In this document: positions 29,952 to 38,297 of the stretch, one piece after another
Layout of the letters: every line of letters begins with the position of its first letter
How positions within the stretch are numbered: position 1 is the stretch's first letter
Assembly (NCBI GenBank): GCA_029339195.1
Contig: JAPTJF010000545.1
Location: forward strand, 1 to 38,297
Reading direction: 5' to 3'
Source of the DNA: Micractinium sp. NFX-FRZ
Lineage: Eukaryota; Chlorophyta; Trebouxiophyceae; Chlorellales; Chlorellaceae
DNA: 38,297 nucleotides
The notes under the pieces: generated by a model
The model's database searches: none
Seen by the model: the letters and a program-made list of their open reading frames with translations, nothing else
What the model was told of the DNA's origin: nothing
Translations under genes and position numbers: made by a program

Positions 29952-32900
29952 ATGCAAGCGGCCTATGGCCAACGCCGGCTGTCAGCCGGCGGCGGCAGCA
30001 GAGGCCCGACACTCGCCCAGCCGGCTGCCCGGCTGACGCGGCGAGCGGTGGTTGCAGGGCCCGCGTCCCCAAGTAAGGAAGGCGGCAGCAGGCAGGGGGC
30101 AGCTGCAGGGGCGCGGCCCAGCGGTGGCCGCCTGCACCGGCTCCTCGCCTGGCGGTCGAGCAGCAGGCAAGCTGTGCAGCCAGCGGTGGCAGAGGAGGCC
30201 AAGCCCAGCGCCAGTGACATCCAGGCAGCACCGCTTGCTGTAGCAGAGGTTGTAGCAGCGGAGGAGTGGGAGGAGGAGCAACAGGTGGCGGCCGCGGCCC
30301 TCAGCCTGCAGGAGCGGCAGCAGGCGCCGGCACCGCAGCAGGAGGAGGCCGATGCAGATAAGCAAGCAGAGGCCCCTGCTGCCGCCCGCCCTGGCGCCTT
30401 CTCACTCTACTCCTGGCTCACATGGGGCAGCGGGGCAGCACTCACCAGTGCCACCGAGGATGACGGCAGCAGCAGCACCGCCGCCCGGCTGGCCGCCACG
30501 GCCGAGCTCGCCGACGGAATGGCCGCTGCCGAGCCGCCCAGCACGCCAGCACCCAGCAGCAGCGGCAGCAGCAGCAGCAGCAGCAGCACTTCCAGCTCCT
30601 ACTGGCGCCGCTCCTGGTACAGCCTGAGCGGCCGCGCGTCTGAGGACGAGGGCGATGCAGCGGCCCGCAGCAGCAGCAGCAGCAGCCGGCACCGCCAGCA
30701 GCACATCAGCCTGGACCACCCGGCGCTGCAGCTGCTGCGCCAGCGCGTGCTTTCCAGCAGCCAGCCAGGCGAGCGCACGGATCCCTTCAAGCTGGGCCTG
30801 GTCGTGGAGGGAGGCGGCATGCGCGGCTGCGTCAGCGGCGGCGCGCTGCAGGTGCGGGCAGGTGTCGTGTGCAGGTGTCCTGGCGCAGGTGTCCTGGCGC
30901 AGCTGCAGGCAGCGCTGCGTTGCCCAGTGTTCATACATGAGGTGCTGTGTGTTTGCGTCACTGCCAGCCAGGGCTTTCTGCTCTTCCCATGCGCTCGCTT
31001 GCTTTGTCAGCTGTCATGCAGGCGTGTCATTTCTGCTGGCATGTGCTGGCATGTCATATGCCCTGCCTGTGCCTGCCTCTGATGCCTGCTGATGCCTGCC
31101 CCCTGCTCCCCTCTTGTGTGCCGCAGGCGCTGACCGACCTGGGCCTGCGCCACTGCTTTGACGCCGTCTACGGCTCCTCAGCGGGCGCCATCAACTCGAC
31201 CTACTTCCTCTCTGGTGCGCCACATTTACATGACCTCGCCTTGAAGAGGCGGTGGTGGTGTGGCCGGGCACGGGGGCCTGGTGCTGGCGGGGGCATCGCA
31301 TGGCAAGCTGGGGGGCACCGTGCTGCAATGCTACAGGGAGGTGTGTGCTCGAGGCAGCTGGCCGCGCCTCAACGCTCAACACGTGACTGTTTGGGTGCTG
31401 CCCTGCACGAACTTGCTCTCTGCTCTTGACCCCACTCAATCGTGCACGTGGCTCTCCTTTCTTCCCCCCAACCGCCGCCCCCGCTGATGGCCTGTGGACT
31501 CGTCCATTCTTCTTCCTGTGCCACGCACCCACCCACCGTTCCCTGTGCTCCCCCCCCCGGGGCAGGCCAGCGCACCGGCGTGGAGATCTACCACGACCAC
31601 ATCGCCTCCCCGCAGTTCATCGACCTTAAACGCCTCTGGAAGGGCCGGGGCAGCAGCAGCAGCGGCAGCAGCAGCGGCGGTGGCAATGGCAGCAGCGGCG
31701 GCAGCAGCGGCAGCAGCAGCAGCGGTAGCGTGGGGGGCGTGGTGGAGAGCGAGCCCACCCCTGTGCTGAACCTGTCTTTCCTCATTGACCACGTCATGGA
31801 CAGGTGGGCAGGCCGGCCGGTGGGCAGGCGGGCAGGTGGGGACCCAAGCGGCTGGGAAATGCCAGTTGGCGGGCAGCTTGCTTTCGTCAAGAACAGACGG
31901 GCAGCTTACAGAGCTCTTGGCATGGCTGTGGACCCGTGTTCTGCTGGGCAGCGCATGGTGCTAGGCACAGCAGTGTTCTGCGGTGCTGCGTCCCTGCCAT
32001 GCGCTGCTGCGCGCTGCTGTGTGCCAGGTCAGCCAGCGGGCCCTCCTGCCGCATCCTGCTCGCTGCTGCGTGCCAGGTCAGCCAGCAGGCCCTCACTGCC
32101 GCATCTTGCGCTCACCACCCACCCCCCTCACTTGCTTGCCACCGCCCCTCCCCTCCCTGCGCAGCGTACACCCGCTGGACTGGGATGCCGTGATCAACTC
32201 GCCGGTGCCGCTCAAGGTGCGGGGCGGGGGGCGGGCCAGCGCCAGTGCGGCGGTTGTTGCTGGCGCCAGTAGAACGCCCGCTGCCTGCCGCGGGTGTGTG
32301 ATCTGTTAGGGCATATGGCTGGCCTCTTATTGGACATGCACATACATGCACACAGTTACGACAGCTGGGGTGCAGGCTGTATGTTCTTGCCTTCCAGCAA
32401 AACTCCCTCGCACACCCGCTCCTGCCCCACACACCCTCCAACACCCGACCCCTCCTCCTCTTCCTCCCCCTGCTCTGCAGGTGGTTGCCTCCTCCCTGGA
32501 CACCCTCAACTCCGTGCTGCTGCACAGCTTTGCAGACAGGGAGGACCTGGCAGAGTGCCTCAAGGCGTCGGCCACCATCCCCGAGATTGCGGGGGGGCCA
32601 CGCCTGCACAGGTAGGTGCGCCGTGGTGAGGGGGCGGGGCGGGGGTTGGACGGGCGGCAGCAAAGGTGGAATGGAGCCAGCGCCCTGCCCTGCCCCTGCT
32701 CGCCTGCAGCATGTGTGTCTGTCTGTGCCCTGCCTCCCGTGTCATGTTTCGTGCCGCCATGATGTCTTGCGCCAGCGCGCTTTTGCCCCTGCGCTCTTCA
32801 TCCCCCTCCCGCCAACCCCAACACCCCACCGCAGGGGCCAGCGGCTGGTGGACGCCGCCATCTTCGAGCCCGTCCCCTTCCGGTCGGCCATCGCCGACGG

Positions 32901-34217
32901 CTGCACCCACGCCCTGGTGCTCTGCACCCGCCCCGTGCTGCTCACCCGCCGCTCCCGTGTCAACACAGCGCTGGCGGATGCCATGGAGGTGGCCATCAAG
33001 AAGGCGGTCATGTCTCCAGACTACATGGTGCCAGCGTGGAAGGTGGGGGGGAGCGCTGTTGGATGGGTCGGTTGTGGCGTGCTGGGCAGCGGATGGTATG
33101 TAGAGGTGGCATGCCCGGCGCCGGCAGATCGACCATGTTGCCCTTCTCCCATGCAACTCTTTTGCCTCCCAACACCCTTCCGCTGCCTTTTTTTTCTACA
33201 GACCGTGGTTTTTTCTACAGGCCGTGGTGGACTACCTGGCTGATGATGGCAAGACGACCATGCCTCTCCCTCTCCCATTCAACCCTCTCCCTCCTGTCCT
33301 GTCCTGCCCTGTCCTACCCCCACTCATGCAGGCCGAGGTGGACTACCTGGCCGCCGACGGCATCTCTCAGGACGACATGCTGCTCCAGGCGGCCACCCAG
33401 CCGGACGCCCACACACTGCCCTGGTTTGCGGGCGCGCACGTGCTGCCGCTGTACCCCGGCGCCCCCGCCAGGTCGGCACCCGCCAGCATGGCACAGCGCG
33501 GCACAGCACAGGATGGCACAGCGCAGCCGCGCCCTGGGTTGGCAGCGCGGGTGACTGCCCGGCGTTGTCATTTGCCCCACCTGCCTGCCATTCAGCGCCG
33601 TGTTTGCACCCAGCAGTCAGGCAGCTGGCTGCTACCCTTCCGGCTGGCTGCCCGCCCGCCCCTCAAGCGTGCCTCCTCTTTCCTTCCCCTCCCCGTTGCA
33701 CCCCGCAGCTTCTCCCCCCTCTGCATTGACCCGCCCACCCTCAAGGCGGGGGTGGCAGAGGGCCGGCGCAATGTGTTGGCGCTGTGCCGCGAGCTGCTGG
33801 GGGATTACCTTGACTTCACGCCCTTTACTGGTGGGTGGACGGGTGGATGGATGGGGGGCCTGCGAGGGTGGGTGGCAAGCTGACAGCCACATTTCTGGGG
33901 GAACGGACATGGGGCCAGTGTGCCTGGCCAGGGTGCCTGCTTGCACCGCCTGCCTGCACCGCCTGTGCACTGACTCGCCACCGCCTGTTTGCCCTGCCCG
34001 CCTCGTCTCCCGTGCATGGACGCACGCAGCAACACAGCATTGCGCCCACCCAGAACTTACGCTTCCCCTGTTGATGGCCCCCCTACCCCTGTGCCCCTCT
34101 CCCCCTGCAGAGCTGGACGCGGGCAGCAACAACATTGTGCCGACGCGCAGCCCCGCCAGCAGCAGCGCGCGCCTGTGGCGCCGATACCTCGCAGACGACT
34201 TCAGCCACCATGCCTGA
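29952..34217 (+). CDS. patatin-like phospholipase / acyl hydrolase, probably organelle-targeted
   Basis: Nine exons: 29952-30851, 31127-31214, 31566-31803, 32165-32216, 32481-32611, 32835-33042, 33332-33471, 33709-33830, 34111-34217; phases close to 661 aa. Residues 1-40 are rich in Arg, Ala, Ser and Gly and lack acids, like a plastid or mitochondrial transit peptide. A long low-complexity region (Glu/Gln/Ala, then poly-Ser) precedes the catalytic domain. The domain starts with VVEGGGMRG (oxyanion loop GGGMRG at 287-292), then GSSAGA (nucleophile Ser318), and LVDAAIFEPVPF, where Asp476 fits the second member of the Ser/Asp dyad. The GGGMRG form resembles bacterial YjjU-type patatins. A Ser/Gly-rich insertion of about 30 residues (near 356-388) separates the nucleophile and Asp segments. 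It probably releases acyl chains from membrane or storage lipids; the substrate is unknown. An upstream duplicate acceptor for exon 7 could add 37 residues in frame. Confidence 0.93.
32013..32112. repeat. 49-bp tandem duplication in phospholipase intron 3
   Basis: Two adjacent units share GCTGCTG, GTGCCAGGTCAGCCAGC and CCCTC..TGCCGCATC; the shared core begins at 32021 and 32070. No exon sequence is involved. Confidence 0.85.
33202..33351 (+). repeat. duplicated start of phospholipase exon 7
   Basis: The acceptor and exon start at 33329-33351 match 33218-33240 at 22 of 23 bases, 111 bp upstream. The upstream acceptor (TTTTCTACAG) is at least as good, and the 111 bases between are open in frame. 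A further partial copy (ACCGTGG after TTCTACAG) begins at 33202. Confidence 0.9.
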
Positions 34218-37200
34218 TGACTGATGATGGCAGCAGCAGCAGCAGCCCGCGACTGCAGCGGCAGCCTGACAGCAGCCTGTGCTGCCAACCGCACCGCCCA
34301 GCCTGACCGCACCCAGCCGGGGCACACTGGCTGGTGCAGCAGCAGCTGTGGTCGGCTGCACCACGTGCACCGCGTGCACACAGGCGCCCCCCGCTCGCCC
34401 GGCCCAGTGCCGGGCTCCGAGAAGAAACAGGACAGCAGCACAGCTGGCGCCTGCTTGCCCCAGAGCAGGTGCCGCTCCTCTGCCTCCCCGTCAAGTAGGG
34501 TGTACCATTCCCCGTGCCCAGCCCCCCTCGCAAATTTTGAGACCAGCCCCGTCCCCCCTGTTGTCTTCGTGACCAGCATTCATCCATCCATTGATCCATG
34601 CATCCAGGCCCTGCCCAGCCATGGGAGCCCCGCAAGCATGTGGCAGCGCTCCACTGCCGCACAGCCGGCGTGCGCCCCGCTCCTTCCTCCCCTCCTGAAG
34701 CCCCACTGTTGCCCCGTCCCACGTGCCCCTGCCTCCCTTCAGAATCCTATTTGTGCCAGCCGGCCAGCTTTTGGCGTCTCAGCAATCAACACCCTTCCTC
34801 CCCTGCCTCTGCCCTGCCTGCACTGCCTCTGCCCCGCCTTCCCGCCCGCCCCTCTTTCCAGCCTCTGTCAGCTTCTGTCAGCCCCTGCCCTTTCCCTGCC
34901 CAGCCCGCGTGTTTTCCCCGGGCCATTCTTTTGCGGCCTTGCTCTGCACCCCCAGGGCCCTTTTCCTGGGACACAAGGCTCTAGAGGGAACCGCCCTCTG
35001 TACCTCCCCCTTACCTTGAACACTCCACACACGCGATGGGGCCCCAACCGCCACTGCGCCCGCCCTTTCTGTGCTCTCGGCCGACGCCCTCCCGCCCCTG
35101 TCCCAATCCCTCCCTGCCGCTTGCCCTTCCCATCTCCCAGTGCCCTCGATTTACGAGGAGACTTTTGCACACATTTTTGTGCCGGCTGCGCCCTCACGCG
35201 CGCTGCCCCCTCCCTGACGAGAAGAAGCCCCCCAAGCCACCCAGTCCACTGTTGAACATTGCAAACACGCAAACCACACCGAGCAAGCACACACATCCAG
35301 CGGCGCCAGCACATTGTCCTGTGTTTGTTGGTGAGGCAGCCACGGGGTTGTGGGTTGACATTACATAAGGTGGTGGTGGGTTGGTGGGGGCACGCTTTGA
35401 TGAAAGGCTTGATAGATTGATAAAACACCGAGCCCGCGACGAAAGGACAGTAACAGTTGGAGTGGGTGGGGGCTGGGCTGGGCACAAAAGTTGCAGTTGG
35501 GGCACAAAACGGCCGCATACTGGGGGATGGTTGGGTGGCCATAAAACTCAGGGAGGCAGGGGGGGCACAGGCAACGGCAGGGCCCGCCGGGCGCCACTGG
35601 GGAAGCGCGCCGGGGGACGGCACGGCGCTGTGCCTGCCCACCCACCACAGGCGGGCGGGCGGGCGGGCAGGCTGCGCGGGAAGGGACAAAAATGTTGTTG
35701 TGGTGGGGGGACTGCAGCATGAGAGTCGTTCGTTATCGAGTGGGTGGGTGCAGTGTGCGGCTTTTGCAGGGGATGAAAAACGGGGTACGGGATGCGGTGC
35801 GGGGGGGGGAGGGGAAGGGGGGGCGGCGGTACGCAGGGGATGGTACGCAGGGGCCGGCCTGCAAATGGCAGGGGCCGAGTCGCATGTTGTGTGGGGGAGG
35901 AGTGGCCGTGCTAGCGGCGGGGGGGAGAGAGGCATGGGGATGCGGCTGGCGGCTGAGGCGCAGAGCCGGAAATGAAAAGAAACGGAAGGGCAGGGGAGGT
36001 GGAGGGGAGGAGCGGAGGGGGGTGTGAAGCCACAAGTGCGGTGCAGCTTTCGGTTTTAAATAGCCGGGGGGGGGACCCCGCGCGCGCGGCATGCGCCGGC
36101 AGCGGGGTCCCCGCAGGCAATCAAATGGGCCCCCACGAGAGAGGGGCCAATGAACTTGCTCCGGAGGGGGTGGGGTTGGCGACAAGGGATGGCAGCCTGG
36201 GGAGTGCACTGGGCACCTGAAGCGAGAGCGGTGAGGTGGCAGGGGATGTGGCAGGGTGGGTGCAGACGGGGGCCCGCCAACAAGGGAGAAGAGGAGTGCA
36301 AGGGTAGAATAGGGGTGGAAAAGGGGGCAAGGGGGGCCTGCAAAAGAGGGGGCAGGGCCTGGGCGGGCAAGCAGGTACTCTGAGCAAGTAGGAGACAAGG
36401 GGGGGCACAGTGAAAAAGACGCAAGACATGGGACGCAGACGGATGGGGCGAGACACAGGGCCCAAGCAAGGGCGGCGCCGCGTCGGGCGCGCACCGGGGA
36501 CAAGAGTGGGGAGGGGGCACAAAACCAGGGGGCAGGCCCTGCGGCAGCGTGGGGAGCGGCTGCCAGCGCCACACAAGCGGCGCACGCGGGAAGCGCGGGG
36601 CAAGGTCATGGGTTGGGGTGGGAGGGGAATGGAGGGGGGGGGGGCATGGGCAGATGCGTTTTGGGATGTGCGGCCTCAGGGCATCGATGGATAGAGGGGT
36701 GTAGGCTGTATCAGGGGGGCTAACTCGGTTGCTGCTGTTCTGCTGCTGTTTGGGAGATCGTCGTGTCTGGAAGCACGAGAGGGGGTGCGGGCCGGGTGCG
36801 CGCGTGCATGAGAGGTTGGACGAAAGGGGGAGCTGGTTGGTTGGTCGGTTGGTTAATCGGGCTGAAGTGGAGACGGAGGGAGACGGGGTGGACGGGGGAG
36901 ACGGCGTGTGGGGTAGGGCACACACAGGGGTGACGGGATGGATGGGGGACATACGTGGACGCGACGCAATGGGAAAAGACACGTGCACGGCTGCTCGTGG
37001 GGAAAAGGTGCAGGCGAGCCAAAAGGATGCCCAGGGGCGGCGGCGGTCTGAGCCAGCCAGCCAGCCAGGATGCCGGGGCACCGGGGGGGGACGGGCACAA
37101 ACGTGTGTTGGTGATGGCAGGTGATGTGATTTTTTTTGTCTCTTCTCGGGGAGCAGCGCGATGCGAAAAGAAAACGGGGAGCAGCGCCTGGGAAGCGCGG

Positions 37201-37515
37201 GCACGCCCGCAGGGATGCAGCGGGCGGGCCCGCGAGGGGGCGGGCTAACAAGGTGGAAAAAAGGCAGCGGGCGGAGGCCGCTGCCCAGGAGAGAAGTGGG
37301 ATACCGATCAACTGGCAGAGTGTCAGGGCAGAGTGGAAGGGGGGAGGGATGCTGTGTAGCGCCGAGGGGCGGCGCCACTCTCAAGGTGCGCTGTGCCGTG
37401 TGCGTGCATGCTGCGAGGGGCGCATGCTGGGCGGGTCGGGCGGGGGGCGTGCGTGCCGCGCGGCGCCCCGCCAGGCCGGCATGTGCCAGCTCAGCAGCGG
37501 GGCCACCACGCCAGC
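34218..37515. other. 3.3-kb convergent region, probably two long 3' UTRs
   Basis: On the plus strand 34218 to about 35340 is pyrimidine-rich, and about 35370-37510 is strongly G-rich. The switch coincides with a TGTAA on the minus strand. The simplest reading is a roughly 1.1-kb 3' UTR of the phospholipase meeting a roughly 2.1-kb 3' UTR of the right-hand gene. Long open frames on the minus strand here encode only Pro/Ser/His/Cys-rich low-complexity sequence and are not supported as genes. Confidence 0.55.
35361..35365 (-). terminator. candidate poly(A) signal TGTAA of the right-hand gene
   Basis: TTACA on the plus strand reads TGTAA on the minus strand, about 2.15 kb after the stop codon at 37516, exactly where strand composition flips. 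Confidence 0.45.
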
Positions 37516-38297
37516 TCAGCACATCATCATGGGGGCCAGGCCCATGCTGTCAAAGGGGCAGGCGGTGCTGGGCTCGGAGGTGAGAGATGAGTTGATGAGG
37601 TCCAGCAGGCTGCTGCTCTTGCGCAGCTTCAGGCCCAACGGGCCGGCGGCGGCGCCTGCGGGGGGAAAGGACAGAAGGAGGGGGCGGGGCGGGGGCGGTT
37701 GAGCGCAGGCAGCGGTGGCGGACTCAGCGACGCCGGGCATGCATGGGCGGCGCTCCGGCACGCCCCTTCCGCACAGCTACCCGCGCAGCCGCCAAGCCCA
37801 GCAGGCTCGCGCTCACCGTTGCGAGGTGACAGCAGGTCGGTAAGCAGGAAGCCCTCGGGGGGCGCCAGCTCCTCGGGGGAGGAGGCTGGCACGGGGTGCA
37901 GTGCGGGTGCGGGTGCGGGGGCCAGCGCGGGGGAGGTGCCCTTGATCAGGACCGGCGCGGCGCACGAGGCCTGCAGAACAGGGGGGGGAGCAGGTGAGGG
38001 GGAGGTGAAGGGTGCAGGGCAACAGGGATGGATCGGGGAGGCAAGGGGGTGAGGGGTGCTGGGCAGGAGGGGCAGGGGAAGGTGGTGCCGCGGGGCACAG
38101 CAGAGCCCTGCTCAGGTGTGCGGCACGCAGGGGAGGGCAGGCTGGGCAGCGCGCTCACCGGCTGCAGCGGTCCCCACGCGCTGTGCGCGCCCGGCAGCGG
38201 CGGCGGCACGGGCCCGTTGGCGGGCGTGCCCCACACGCAGCCGGGGGTGAGCGCGGGCCACTGGGTGGGCAGCAGGGAGGGCTGCTGCGGCGCGGCG
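37516..38297 (-). CDS. 3' part of an unrecognised Pro/Ala/Ser-rich protein (runs off the window)
   Basis: Three exons in coding order: 38159 to the window edge (partial), 37817-37970, 37516-37655. The splice phases are consistent (0, then 1) and the frame ends at TGA 37516-37518. The visible 144 or so residues are Pro/Ala/Ser-rich with scattered Trp, then a short ordered-looking block near the C-terminus (LKLRKSSSLLDLINSSL) and a Met-rich end. I do not recognise the family. The composition fits a disordered regulatory tail with one short interaction helix, for example of a transcription or RNA-binding factor, but no domain proves this. The N-terminal part lies beyond the right edge. Confidence 0.7.

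Noticed and set aside
34868..35935. 355-codon open frame on the minus strand
   Set aside because: Low-complexity translation with no domain; it crosses the composition flip and the presumed poly(A) site.
36056..37522. 488-codon open frame on the minus strand
   Set aside because: It begins with GTG overlapping the stop of the right-hand gene, is Pro/Ser/His/Cys low complexity without domains, and is explained by a stop-poor, pyrimidine-rich 3' UTR.
1..38297. CRISPR arrays, transposons, tRNA or rRNA genes
   Set aside because: The tandem repeats present have no regular spacer pattern; no terminal inverted repeats with a transposase, reverse transcriptase, or tRNA/rRNA-like segments were recognised by eye.

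Overview
The window is nuclear DNA from a GC-rich green alga, most likely a trebouxiophyte of the Chlorella type (inference from style, not a database match). The evidence is: genes cut into many short exons by roughly 60-400 bp GT-AG introns, strong G/C at third codon positions, ER retention tails of eukaryotic type (HDEL and KDEL), a probable organelle transit peptide, and TGTAA-type poly(A) signals. I assembled every multi-exon gene by hand from splice sites and reading-frame continuity. All splice phases close except at one apparent single-base frameshift.

Layout. 1-2202: no gene I can establish, except a doubtful partial exon at the left edge. 2203-3721 (-): F-box/LRR protein with a C-terminal membrane segment and a frameshift. 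4962-7211 (+): secreted, extremely cysteine-rich protein (350 aa, 52 Cys). 7908-13458 (-): BiP, the ER-lumenal HSP70 (15 exons, 662 aa, HDEL). 13719-23149 (+): GRP94, the ER-lumenal HSP90 (24 exons, 849 aa, KDEL). 24143-28654 (-): protein disulfide isomerase (15 exons, 515 aa, two CGHC sites, KDEL). 29952-34217 (+): patatin-like phospholipase with a probable transit peptide (9 exons, 661 aa). 37516 to beyond 38297 (-): the 3' part of an unrecognised Pro/Ala/Ser-rich protein, probably with a 3' UTR of about 2.1 kb. Neighbouring genes alternate strand without exception.

The striking point is that three core folding enzymes of the ER (HSP70, HSP90 and PDI) sit side by side in about 21 kb. BiP and GRP94 are head to head across only 260 bp, which carries nested dyad symmetry, and a decamer in that promoter recurs in the PDI promoter. 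The adjacent gene encodes a secreted disulfide-rich protein, exactly the kind of client this trio would fold. I infer that the cluster is co-regulated, perhaps by ER stress; the sequence alone does not prove it.

The second striking point is structural. At eleven exon-intron junctions in BiP, GRP94, PDI and the phospholipase, a short piece spanning the junction is repeated in tandem inside the neighbouring intron (about 64-120 bp spacing, two to four copies). These copies create decoy exon ends. One such array, of 98-bp units, contains the assembly gap at 19048-19125.
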